Of a stretch of 64,000 bases of DNA, positions 25,787 through 34,166 are shown one piece after another (the stretch's first letter is position 1; each line of letters begins with the position of its first letter). A program made the translations under genes and the position numbers. The notes beneath the pieces are model-generated. The model was not told the DNA's origin and ran no database searches. It saw only the letters and a program-made list of their open reading frames with translations. The DNA is from DATDAH01 sp963845425 (GTDB lineage Bacteria; Actinomycetota; Acidimicrobiia; Acidimicrobiales; DATDAH01): NCBI GenBank assembly GCA_963845425.1, contig CAWJSC010000001.1:1-64000 (forward strand), given 5' to 3'.

Positions 25787-26840
25787 ATGTTGCGCAACAG
25801 CCGCCTCCGGTGGCTCCTTGGCCTGCTGGCCGCGCTGTCGCTGCTCGCCGCGGCGTGCGGCGACGACAGCGAATCCAGCAGTGACGACGGTGGCTCCACC
25901 GAGTCAGCCGTTCCCGCCTGCCTCGACATCCCGGCGCTCTACGCCCTGACCGGGCCGGAGTCCACGGGCTTCGCCAACTGGTCCGACGCCGCCGATCTGG
26001 CCACCACGGTGGGCTCGGCCTACTCGGCCGACCTGCCCGACGAGCCGCTGACCATCACCGGTCCCGGTGAGGAGTCCGGCACCTACGACACCTACGTCGA
26101 GTTCGTGGTCGAGGGCATCGCCGAGGCGCAGGGCCTCCCCGAAGAGGAGTGGGTCACTCGTCCCGACTACACGTCGTCGCCCAACGACAACGTGATCATC
26201 GAGGGCATCTCCGGCTGCCGACAACTCCTACGGCTGGGTCGGTTTCGCCTTCGCCGAGGAGAACACCGACGTCGTGCGGGAGATCGAGATCGCCGGCGAG
26301 GACGGCACCTGTGTCGCTCCGACCGTCGACACCATCTCCGACGGCTCCTACCCGCTGTCCCGGCCGCTGTTCATCTACGTGAACGCCGCGAGCCTCGCGG
26401 ACAACCCGGCGGCAGCCGCGTACGTCGACTACTACCTCGGTGACGAGGGCTACGCCGCCGTCGCCGACGCCGGCTACGTGCAGATGCTCGAGGACGACTT
26501 CGCCGCCACGGCGGATGCCTGGACCGAGGCCGGCGGTGCGCCGGGCGAGCCCGCCGAGGGCGTCTCCGGTGAGGTCGTGATCTCCGGTTCGTCCACCGTC
26601 GAGCCCATCAGCTCGCTGGTGGCCGAGGGCTTCAGCGCCGCCAACCCGGATGTCAGCATCTCGGTCGACGGCCCGGGTACGGGCGACGGCTTCGAGCTCT
26701 TCTGCAACGGTGAGACGGACATCTCCGATGCCTCCCGTCCCATCGAGCAGGAGGAGATCGACGCCTGCGCTGCCTCCGGTGTCGAGTTCGTCGAGCTGCA
26801 GATCGGCCTCGACGGCCTCTCCATCCTCACCAAGGCCTAG
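25787..26840 (+). CDS. pstS: Phosphate-binding lipoprotein PstS, halves in swapped order, one frameshift
   Basis: A lipoprotein signal (lipobox LLAAAC, Cys24) is followed not by the usual GSSTVEP start of PstS but by the segment from its middle: PACLDIPALYALTGPESTG, then ITGPGEESGTYDTY, DNVIIEGISG, GWVGFAFAEEN, SRPLFIYVN and AYVDYYLGDE to the normal C-terminus. After a Gly/Pro linker (AGGAPGEPAEG) comes the normal N-terminal part: ISGSSTVEPISSL at about residue 266, then VDGPGTGDGFELFCNGETD, SDASRP, and a stop directly after LSILTKA. All parts of a single PstS are present, but circularly permuted. One extra base near 26215 shifts the frame after EGISG. It is a high-affinity phosphate receptor by family. 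Whether the permutation is real or an assembly artefact cannot be settled here. Confidence 0.85.
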
Positions 26841-26875
26841 ACCTCACCAAGGCCTAGACCTCACCAAGGCCTGAC
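26826..26875 (+). repeat. 17-nt tandem repeat at the end of pstS
   Basis: CTCACCAAGGCCTAGAC occurs at 26826-26842 and 26843-26859, with a 16-nt variant at 26860-26875. The first copy contains the pstS stop codon. It sits at the point where the permuted gene ends. Confidence 0.9.
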
Positions 26876-26903
26876 TCTCCCCCCAGGCCCCGAGGAAAGC
26901 AGC

Positions 26904-26936
26904 CGGGGGCGGGTTCCCACAGAGAACCCGCCCCCG
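26904..26936 (+). terminator. Hairpin terminator after pstS
   Basis: A GC-rich stem pairs 26904-26916 with 26924-26936 (13 bp) around a 7-nt loop. No U-tract follows, as is common in high-GC actinobacteria. It would separate pstS from the pstCAB unit, which has its own PHO box. Confidence 0.7.
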
Positions 26937-26963
26937 CTCCTCGCCCCGGCCCCGTTGCCGGTT

Positions 26964-26996
26964 GTTCACCTTCCGTTCACCCTCCGGTCAGGAGAC
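26964..26996 (+). promoter_or_regulatory. PHO box upstream of pstC
   Basis: Three direct 11-nt units: GTTCACCTTCC, GTTCACCCTCC, GGTCAGGAGAC. They lie between the pstS terminator and pstC. Confidence 0.75.
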
Positions 26997-27070
26997 CGCC
27001 CCTCCCATGACACGCCTACTCCGTAGCTTCGGCGCTGTCCAGAGCATCCAGGCCCCGAGGAGCTGCCACC

Positions 27071-28003
27071 ATGGCTGAGATCACACTCACCGCGACCGAT
27101 CTGCAGATCAGCTCGTCCCGGCGCCGCAAGGAGTCCGGGGTGCACATCGCCCTCTTCGTCGCCGCCACCCTGTCGGTGGTCATCACCGTCCTGATCGTGG
27201 TGTCGCTCATCGGCGAGGCACTGGCCTTCGTCCGCGGCGAGGACTTCACCTGGAGCAGCCTCACCGACATCGGCTGGTTCCCCCGGCGGGGCTTCTATGA
27301 CATCGGCACGCTCATCGTCGGCTCCCTCATCGTGACGGTGATCGCCATGGTGGTCGCCTGGCCGTTGGGTGTGGGCGCCGCCATCTACCTCTCCGAGTAC
27401 GCCAAGCCGCGGGTCCGACGGGTGCTCAAGCCCGTCCTGGAGATCCTGGCCGGCATCCCCAGTGTGGTCCTGGGGTTCTTCGCCCTGACCGTCATCTCTC
27501 CCGACCTGGTCCAGACCATCTTCACCGACAGTCCGCAGTTCAACCTCCTGGCCGCCGGGCTGGGGGTCGGGATCCTGACCATCCCCCTGGTGGCCTCCAT
27601 CTCCGAGGATGCCCTCCGCTCGGTGCCCAACGCCCTTCGCGAGGCCTCCGAAGGGCTGGGGGCCCGCAAGATGACGACCACGGTGCAGGTCGTGATCCCC
27701 GCCGCGGTGTCCGGCCTCATGGCCGCCCTCATCGTGGGCGTCTCGCGGGCCATCGGCGAGACGATGGTGGTCGCCATCGCCGCCGGCGCCAGTGGTGGTT
27801 CGCTGTTCACCACCGATCCGCTCGCCCCCGGGCAGACGATGACGGCGGCCATGGCCTCCCTGGCCACCGGGACCGATCAGGTGCGGGGCGCCAGCGGCGC
27901 GTTCCAGAGCCTCTTCTTCGTCGGTCTGGTGCTCTTCGTGATCACCCTGCTCCTCAACATCCTGTCAGAGCGTTTCGTCCGCCGCGTCCGTCAGCGGTAC
28001 TAG
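27071..28003 (+). CDS. pstC: Phosphate ABC transporter permease PstC
   Basis: A 310-residue inner-membrane permease with six membrane segments. The cytoplasmic EAA loop is seen in SVPNALREASEGLGARKMTT, and the segment ILAGIPSVVLGFFAL is characteristic of PstC/PstA. RAIGETMVVAIAAG is also conserved. It forms the channel with PstA, driven by PstB. The ATG at 27071 lies after AGGAGCTGCC. The gene sits 75 nt after a PHO box and is the first of pstC-pstA-pstB-phoU-phoU. Confidence 0.95.
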   Translation: MAEITLTATDLQISSSRRRKESGVHIALFVAATLSVVITVLIVVSLIGEALAFVRGEDFTWSSLTDIGWFPRRGFYDIGTLIVGSLIVTVIAMVVAWPLGVGAAIYLSEYAKPRVRRVLKPVLEILAGIPSVVLGFFALTVISPDLVQTIFTDSPQFNLLAAGLGVGILTIPLVASISEDALRSVPNALREASEGLGARKMTTTVQVVIPAAVSGLMAALIVGVSRAIGETMVVAIAAGASGGSLFTTDPLAPGQTMTAAMASLATGTDQVRGASGAFQSLFFVGLVLFVITLLLNILSERFVRRVRQRY

Positions 28004-28012
28004 GAGTTGATC

Positions 28013-28966
28013 ATGTCCCTCCTCACCCAACCCGCCGACATGGCCCCCATCACCCGGGAGGCGGTGGCCGAGCGCCTGAAGGGCGGCAAGGTCGACATCG
28101 CCAACGTGGTCTACAAGTGGACCATGCTGGGGTGTCTCCTGGTGTCCCTGGCGGTCCTCCTGCTGCTCATCTGGTCCGTGCTCGGCGACGGCCTCGAGGT
28201 CCTGACCGACCGCGGCCTGGACTTCCTCACCTCCGGCAACTCCGGTGACTCCACCACTGCGGGCATGTGGCAGGCCATCTACGGGTCGTTCTTCATCGCC
28301 CTGTTCGTGGCCCTCGTGGCCTTCCCCCTGGGGATCGCCGCCGCGGTCTACATCGAGGAGTACGCGTCGGACACCTGGCTCACCAGTCTGATCAGCGTCA
28401 ACATCCGCAACCTGGCCGGCGTCCCCTCGATCGTGTACGGCCTCCTCGGCCTGTCGGTCTTCGTGAAGACGCTGGAGGGCTTCACCGGGGGCCGCTCGAT
28501 CATCGCCGGCGGCCTGACCTTGGCCGTCCTCGTACTGCCCATCGTCATCATCACCGCAGCCGAGGCGCTCCGGGCGGTGCCCGACAGCATCCGCGAGGCC
28601 GGCTTCGGCGTGGGCGCGGCCCGTTGGGAGGTCACCCGCGGCCACGTGCTGCCCTACGCCGCCCCCGGCATCCTCACCGGCACGGTCCTGGCCCTGGCCC
28701 GGGCCCTCGGAGAGGCCGCCCCCCTGATCCTGGTCGGCGCGGCCGTGGGCTTCTTCGACACCGCGGAGGGCACCGGCACCCTGGACCGACTCCAGGGCAC
28801 CTTCACCGCCCTGCCCAACCTGACCTACGGCTGGGCCCGCCAGCCGGGGGAGGACTGGCAGGCCAACACCAGCGCCGCCATCCTGGTGATGCTCGTGGTC
28901 ATCTTCGCCTTCAACGCCGTCGCCATCCTGCTTCGCAACCACTACGACCGGAAGAGGGACCTCTAG
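28013..28966 (+). CDS. pstA: Phosphate ABC transporter permease PstA
   Basis: A 317-residue permease, partner of PstC. It has an N-terminal cytoplasmic stretch, a first membrane helix (LGCLLVSLAVLLLLIWSVLG), a long periplasmic loop and five further helices. Conserved segments are NLAGVPSIVYGLLGL, AVPDSIREAGFGVGAARWE and RALGEAAPLILVGAA. The ATG at 28013 has a TAGGAG ribosome-binding site that overlaps the pstC stop; TTG 28007 is less likely. Confidence 0.95.
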   Translation: MSLLTQPADMAPITREAVAERLKGGKVDIANVVYKWTMLGCLLVSLAVLLLLIWSVLGDGLEVLTDRGLDFLTSGNSGDSTTAGMWQAIYGSFFIALFVALVAFPLGIAAAVYIEEYASDTWLTSLISVNIRNLAGVPSIVYGLLGLSVFVKTLEGFTGGRSIIAGGLTLAVLVLPIVIITAAEALRAVPDSIREAGFGVGAARWEVTRGHVLPYAAPGILTGTVLALARALGEAAPLILVGAAVGFFDTAEGTGTLDRLQGTFTALPNLTYGWARQPGEDWQANTSAAILVMLVVIFAFNAVAILLRNHYDRKRDL

Positions 28967-28968
28967 AG

Positions 28969-29898
28969 ATGTCGTCCGACCCCACCACCACCGTCACCGG
29001 AACGGAGAAGTACGTGATCGACGAGGACGGGGAGACCCTGTTCCGGGAGCCCGAGCCCCAGGCCAGGGCGACCCCACCGGGCTCGGAGCCGATCGACGAG
29101 CAGAACGCGGTCTTCGACATCCGTGACCTGTCCGTGTTCTACGGCGACTTCCGGGCCGTCCGCAACGTTGACCTGGTCGTCCGCCGCCACGAGATCACGG
29201 CGTTCATCGGCCCGTCCGGCTGTGGCAAGACGACGGTGCTGCGGTGCCTGAACCGGATGAACGACCTCGTTGCCTCGGCTCGCGTGGAGGGCCAGATCCT
29301 CCACCACGGCGTGGATCTCTACGACCCCGAGGTCGACGCCGTCGAGGTCCGACGTCGGATCGGCATGGTCTTCCAGAAGCCCAACCCGTTCCCGAAGTCG
29401 ATCTACGACAACATCGCCTACGGGCCCCGCATCGCCGGCGTCCCGAAGTCCGAGATGGACGACATCGTCGAGCAGTCCCTGCGCCAGGCCGCGCTCTGGG
29501 ACGAGGTCAAGGACCGGCTCGGCGCCAGTGCCATGGGCCTCTCCGGCGGCCAGCAGCAGCGGCTCTGCATCGCCCGCGCCGTCGCCGTCGAGCCCGAGGT
29601 GGTCCTGATGGACGAGCCGTGCTCGGCCCTCGACCCGATCGCCACGTCGCGCATCGAGGACCTGATGCAGGAGATCAAGGACCAGTACACGATCGTCATC
29701 GTCACCCACAACATGCAGCAGGCGGCCCGGGTCAGCGACAGGACGGCCTTCTTCATCACCGAGGTGAGCGAGGCCGCCCAGGGCCAGGGCGGCGATCAGC
29801 GCACCGGGCTCCTGGTGGAGTACGACAACACCGAGACGATCTTCTCGAACCCCGCCGACGAACGGACCGAGAACTACATCACCGGCCGTTTCGGCTGA
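28969..29898 (+). CDS. pstB: Phosphate ABC transporter ATP-binding protein PstB
   Basis: A 309-residue ATPase of the phosphate importer. Walker A is GPSGCGKTT, the Q-loop region FQKPNPFPKSIYDN, the signature LSGGQQQR, Walker B VVLMDEP, and the H-loop THNMQQAARVSD. An extra N-terminal segment of about 45 residues (MSSDPTTTVTGTEKYVIDED onward) precedes the ABC domain and is acidic. It is not part of the usual 250-260-residue PstB. The start codon lies 3 nt after the pstA stop. Confidence 0.95.
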   Translation: MSSDPTTTVTGTEKYVIDEDGETLFREPEPQARATPPGSEPIDEQNAVFDIRDLSVFYGDFRAVRNVDLVVRRHEITAFIGPSGCGKTTVLRCLNRMNDLVASARVEGQILHHGVDLYDPEVDAVEVRRRIGMVFQKPNPFPKSIYDNIAYGPRIAGVPKSEMDDIVEQSLRQAALWDEVKDRLGASAMGLSGGQQQRLCIARAVAVEPEVVLMDEPCSALDPIATSRIEDLMQEIKDQYTIVIVTHNMQQAARVSDRTAFFITEVSEAAQGQGGDQRTGLLVEYDNTETIFSNPADERTENYITGRFG

Positions 29899-29903
29899 TC
29901 GGC

Positions 29904-30626
29904 GTGGAGCCCAGCCTGGCCGACCGGCCCCGCGGCGCCGCCGCCGACAGTCCTGACGGGACGCCCGCCCGAGCGGCCTACCAGGCCGAGTTGGAGCAGC
30001 TGGGTCTGCAGGTGGAGCTCATGGGCGTCCGGGTCGACCAGAACCTCGAGCGCATGCGCTCCGTGCTCCATCAGGGCGACCAGGGCGAGGCCGGGCTGAC
30101 GATCGCGGCCGACGACGAGATCGACGCCATGCAGGTCTCGCTGACCGAGCGCTGCTACGACCTCCTGGCCCGGGAACAGCCGGTGGCTTCGGACCTCCGT
30201 CTGATCGTGTCGGTGGTGCGCATCACCGCGGAGCTGGAGCGCATCGGCGACCTCGCGCTCCGCGTGGCCAAGCTGGCCCCGGACCACACACTCCTCCACC
30301 GGTCCGACGACATCTTCGACCTGCTCGCGGCCTTGGCCGACCTCGCACTCGACCACTACCGCCTGGCCCTCCGGGCCTTCGCGGCCAGGTCGGCGGAGCT
30401 GGCCGAGGAGGTCGCCGCCGGATCGCCGGAGGTCAGCCTCCTCACCGACCGTCTGGTGGGCGAGGTCCACCGCCTCCACGGTGACGACGCCGTACCGGTC
30501 GCAGTGAAGACCATGGCCGCCGGGCAAGCCCTGTCTCGCATCGACGACCACGCCACGATCCTTGGCGCCCGGCTGCGCTACCTGTTCACTGGAGACCCTG
30601 ACCACCTCGCCGCCGAAGTGCGGTGA
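29904..30626 (+). CDS. phoU: PhoU-family phosphate regulator, first copy
   Basis: A 240-residue PhoU with two three-helix bundles. Metal-binding E-x3-D type signatures appear as ITAELERIGDLALRVAKL in the first half and LSRIDDHATILGARL in the second. PhoU joins the Pst transporter to the PhoR kinase and damps the phosphate-starvation signal. The N-terminus carries an extra 30-odd residues. It starts at GTG 29904, five nt after pstB. It is directly followed by a second, divergent phoU. Confidence 0.88.
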   Translation: MEPSLADRPRGAAADSPDGTPARAAYQAELEQLGLQVELMGVRVDQNLERMRSVLHQGDQGEAGLTIAADDEIDAMQVSLTERCYDLLAREQPVASDLRLIVSVVRITAELERIGDLALRVAKLAPDHTLLHRSDDIFDLLAALADLALDHYRLALRAFAARSAELAEEVAAGSPEVSLLTDRLVGEVHRLHGDDAVPVAVKTMAAGQALSRIDDHATILGARLRYLFTGDPDHLAAEVR

Positions 30627-30640
30627 AGGAGACGACCCGC

Positions 30641-31384
30641 ATGTCCGACACCCGGCCCACCTTCCACCAGCAACTGGACGCGGTGAAGACCGACGTCGCC
30701 CGCCTGGCGGCCATGGTCACCGACGTCATCCCCCGCGGCACCCACGTCCTGCTCTACGGGGACCTGGAGGGGGCCAAAGCCCTCATCGAGCACGACGACG
30801 AACTCGACCGGGTCACCCTGGAGATCGAGGAGCAGTGCTATGGGCTGCTGGTCCTCCAGCAGCCCATGGCCAGTGACCTGCGCGTCATCGTCAGCGCGCT
30901 GCGCATGGCATCGGAGATCGAGCGCTCGGGCGACCTGGTGGTCAACATCGCCAAGACCATGCGCCGCATCTACGGCGACGAGCTCACCCCTCGCCTTCGG
31001 GGCCTCATCGAACAGATGGGGGAGGAGGCGGCCAAGCTCTACAAAGCCGCCATCGACGCCTACCTGGACGACGACGCTGCTCTGGCCGCCGCCATAGACG
31101 ACATGGACGATGTCCTCGACAGCCTCCAGAAGGACTTCATCGAGGCGGTGATCGCCGCCCACGAGGCCGAGCGCATCGACCTCAACGCCGCCGTCCAGCT
31201 CGCCCTCATCGCCCGGTACTACGAGCGCATAGGCGACCACGCCGTGAACATGGGCGAGCGGGTCCAGTACCTGGTCACCGGGTGGCTGCCGGAGCACGGT
31301 GCCGCCGCGCTCGCCGAGGCTCGGGAGAAGCACCGGCCGGGCCCGGTGGAGGCCGAGGTCGTCGAACGGGTCGAAGAGGGGTAG
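30641..31384 (+). CDS. phoU: PhoU-family phosphate regulator, second copy
   Basis: A 247-residue PhoU. The metal-binding signatures are ASEIERSGDLVVNIAKTM and YYERIGDHAVNMGERV, both closer to the classical PhoU sequence than in the first copy. The ATG at 30641 is preferred because GAAGGAG (30626-30632) sits 8 nt upstream; an in-frame GTG at 30623 overlaps the previous stop and is the alternative. Tandem phoU genes suggest a heterodimer or separate roles with Pst and the kinase. Confidence 0.9.
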   Translation: MSDTRPTFHQQLDAVKTDVARLAAMVTDVIPRGTHVLLYGDLEGAKALIEHDDELDRVTLEIEEQCYGLLVLQQPMASDLRVIVSALRMASEIERSGDLVVNIAKTMRRIYGDELTPRLRGLIEQMGEEAAKLYKAAIDAYLDDDAALAAAIDDMDDVLDSLQKDFIEAVIAAHEAERIDLNAAVQLALIARYYERIGDHAVNMGERVQYLVTGWLPEHGAAALAEAREKHRPGPVEAEVVERVEEG

Positions 31385-31394
31385 AGAGGCGCGC

Positions 31395-32165
31395 ATGCGC
31401 ATCCTCATCACCAACGACGACGGCTACCAGAGCGGGGGCATCGGTGTCCTCGCCGCAGCGGTCGCCGCCGCGGGCCACGACGTCGTCGTGGTCGCGCCCG
31501 ACCGGGACCAGAGCGGTTGCGGTGCCGGCATCGGCCAGTGGCACATGGACGAGCACATCGACGTGCAGGACGTCGAGCTGCAGGACGCCCCGGGCGTCCG
31601 GGCCGTGGCGGTGCGGGGAACCCCGGCTCTAGCCGTGTTCGCGGCCAACCTCGGTGCCTTCGGCCTGCGGCCGGAGCTCGTGGTCTCGGGCATCAACCCC
31701 GGCCTGAACACCGGGCGGGCCACGCTGCATTCGGGCACGGTCGGCGCCGCGCTCACCGCGGCCAACCTCGGGCTCTCCGGCCTCGCCGTGAGCCAGGACT
31801 ACGGCGATCCCATGCGCTGGGCCACGGCGGCCGACCTCGCCGTCGACGCCATCGGGTGGCTGGCCGAAGCGCCGGACCGCACCGTGCTGAACCTGAACGT
31901 GCCCAACACCGATCCGGCCGCCGTGAAAGGCATCCGATGGGCCACGCTGGCCCCGTTCGGCTCGGTCCGGGCGGCCATCGCCGACAGCGAGGACGGCCGC
32001 CTCCAGATGGAGTTCCGCGAGGTCGAGGAGGAACTGCCGACCGACTCTGACACCGCGCTCGTCTTCGCCGGCTATGCCGCGGTGTCCTCACTCGTCGGCA
32101 TCCGGGTCGCCGCGCCGCTGGCCGTGGCCGATGGGGTCGATCCCCCGGTCCGCCGGAGCGCCTGA
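31395..32165 (+). CDS. surE: 5'-nucleotidase SurE
   Basis: A 256-residue metal-dependent nucleoside-monophosphate phosphatase. The active-site motif ITNDDGYQSGGI holds the metal-binding Asp pair, followed by VVVAPDRDQSG (the substrate loop), VSGINPGLNTGR with its conserved Asn, and SGTVGAALTA. The ATG follows a GAGAGG motif. The gene lies 10 nt after phoU and 3 nt before the kinase, so it is probably in the phosphate regulon, where it could release phosphate from nucleotides. Confidence 0.9.
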   Translation: MRILITNDDGYQSGGIGVLAAAVAAAGHDVVVVAPDRDQSGCGAGIGQWHMDEHIDVQDVELQDAPGVRAVAVRGTPALAVFAANLGAFGLRPELVVSGINPGLNTGRATLHSGTVGAALTAANLGLSGLAVSQDYGDPMRWATAADLAVDAIGWLAEAPDRTVLNLNVPNTDPAAVKGIRWATLAPFGSVRAAIADSEDGRLQMEFREVEEELPTDSDTALVFAGYAAVSSLVGIRVAAPLAVADGVDPPVRRSA

Positions 32166-32168
32166 GCC

Positions 32169-33339
32169 ATGGTCGCCGGTCTCCTGCTCGGGCTCGTCCT
32201 GGGAGCCGGAATAACCGGCCTCCTCGCGGCGCGGTGGTCCCGCCGCTCGGCGCAGGGCACGGCCCACCTCCGGCGCCGGGCCAATGCCGCCGAGGCCGAG
32301 CTGGTCGAGGTCGTCGGCGCGGGCCCGCCGCCTGGAAGGCGCGTTGGACCTGGTCGGCGAGGGGATCGTCATCGCCGACCTCGACGGCCGCCGTCTGTTC
32401 ACCAATGCCGCAGCCGGCCTCCTCACCGACGCCCGGCACGAGGAGGCGCTGGTCGCCGCCGCGGTCGACGCCGCCCTGGCCGAGGGGCTGGAGGGTCGCA
32501 CCGTGGAGCAGGGCATCGAGCTGTTCGGGCCGCCGACGCGCCAGGTCACGGTGGCGGCCTCCCCGTTGGGCCCCGGCAGCGGCCGTCTCGGCGCCGTCGT
32601 GCTGGTGCGGGACGAGTCCCGTCTCCGCCGCCTCGAGGCCATCCGGCAGGAGTTCGTGGCCAACGTGAGCCACGAGCTGAAGACCCCGATCGGCGCCATC
32701 GCCCTCCTGGCGGAGACCCTGGCCGCCACCGACGACCCCGCCGACGCCGAGCGTCGGATCGCGCTGCTCGTCGAGGAGGCCCACCGCCTCGGCCGCATCA
32801 TCGACGACCTGCTCGAGCTCAGCGAGGTGGAGGGCCGAGATCACGCCCGGGAGCCCGTCGACCTCGCCGATCTCGTCGAGGCGTCCGTGCGCAGCCTCAA
32901 GCCGCTGGCTGAGCGGCTCGGCGTCCGCATCGAGCTGGACCTCACCCGGGGGCCGGCGTGTCTGGCCGACGCCCGCCAGCTCGGCTCGGCGGTGACCAAC
33001 CTGGTCGACAACGCGCTCAAGTACTCCGACGCAGGCACCCCCGTCGCCGTGAGCGTCCGCCCGGGCGACGGCTGGGCCGATGTCATCGTGACGGACGGGG
33101 GCATCGGGATCCCCCAGCCCGAGCTGGAGCGGGTCTTCGAACGCTTCTACCGGGTCGACAAGGCCCGCAGCCGGGACACCGGTGGCACCGGCCTCGGCCT
33201 GGCCATCGTCCGCAACGTCGCCCGCGCCCACGGCGGCGAGATCCTGGTCAGTTCCCGTGAAGGGGAGGGGTCCACCTTCACCCTGCGCCTCCCGCTCGTG
33301 TCCGTACCCGCTGGTGACAAGGAGTCCCGCCGTGGCTGA
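32169..33339 (+). CDS. phoR: PhoR/SenX3-like sensor histidine kinase (one frameshift)
   Basis: A membrane helix at the N-terminus (VAGLLLGLVLGAGITGLLAA) is followed by a PAS-like domain (LEGALDLVGEGIVIADLDG). The dimerisation domain contains the phospho-accepting His in FVANVSHELKTPIGAI, and the ATPase domain has an N-box (LVDNALKYS) and G-boxes (DGGIGIP, GGTGLGLAIV). One extra base near 32320 shifts the frame between AELVEVVG and RARRLEGALD. Length and layout resemble SenX3/PhoR, which with PhoU represses the regulon when phosphate is plentiful. The stop overlaps the regulator start by 8 bp. Confidence 0.9.
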
Positions 33340-34072
33340 TCAGCCCACCATCCTCGTGGTCGAGGACGAGGAGAACTTCATCGAGGCCCTCACGATCGGG
33401 CTCAAGAAGGAGGGCTTCCGGGTCCAGGTCGCCCGTGACGGGGCCGAAGCCCTGCTGGTGTTTGACGCCGTCCGCCCCGACCTGGTCCTCCTCGACCTGA
33501 TGTTGCCCAAGATCTCGGGCGTGGACGTCTGCCGCGAGCTGCGGTCCCGTTCCAAGGTCCCCATCATCATGGTGACGGCGAAGGGCTCCGAGGTCGACAC
33601 GGTCGTCGGCCTCGAGGTCGGCGCCGACGACTACGTCACGAAGCCCTACCGCCTCCGTGAGCTCGTCGCCCGGATGCGGGCGGTCCTGCGCCGCACCGCC
33701 GAGCGGATGCCCGACCGGGCGCCGGGCACCGGCGACGAGGTCCTGGCCTCCGGCGACTTGGTGCTGGATCCCGACCGGCACGAGGTGAGCATCCGGGGCG
33801 AGGCCCTCGACCTGCCCCTGAAGGAGTTCGAGGTGCTGCAGCTCCTGCTGGAGCGGGCCGGGCGGGTCGTGACCCGCGACCAGCTCATCGACGAGGTGTG
33901 GGGCCACGACTACGTGGGGGACACCAAGACCCTCGACGTGCACATCAAACGCCTGCGCAGCCGGATCGAGGTCGACCCGTCGGCCCCCGAGCGCATCCTC
34001 ACCGTGCGGGGCGTGGGCTACAAGATCGTGGTCCCCGACCGCGCCGATCCCCGGGTAGCGTCAAGGATCTGA
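33332..34072 (+). CDS. phoP: PhoP/RegX3-like response regulator
   Basis: A 246-residue OmpR-family regulator. The receiver domain has the acidic pair in VVEDEEN, the phospho-accepting Asp in LVLLDLMLP, and the conserved Thr and Lys in VTAKG and TKPYRL. The winged-helix output domain has the recognition segment YVGDTKTLDVHIKRLRSRIE and ends GVGYKIV. It starts at GTG 33332 with an AAGGAG ribosome-binding site inside the kinase gene. It is the likely binder of the PHO boxes before pstS and pstC. Confidence 0.93.
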   Translation: MADQPTILVVEDEENFIEALTIGLKKEGFRVQVARDGAEALLVFDAVRPDLVLLDLMLPKISGVDVCRELRSRSKVPIIMVTAKGSEVDTVVGLEVGADDYVTKPYRLRELVARMRAVLRRTAERMPDRAPGTGDEVLASGDLVLDPDRHEVSIRGEALDLPLKEFEVLQLLLERAGRVVTRDQLIDEVWGHDYVGDTKTLDVHIKRLRSRIEVDPSAPERILTVRGVGYKIVVPDRADPRVASRI

Positions 34073-34153
34073 GATCTCCCCCGACGGCGGAGCAGCGATG
34101 AGGCGTCAGCCGAAGAGCCGGTAGCAGCGTGACGTTGCCATCGACCATCGCCG

Positions 34154-34159
34154 TACAGT
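34154..34159 (+). promoter_or_regulatory. Putative -10 box of the MFS gene
   Basis: TACAGT, 7 nt before the GTG at 34167. Confidence 0.4.
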
Positions 34160-34166
34160 CACTCCG

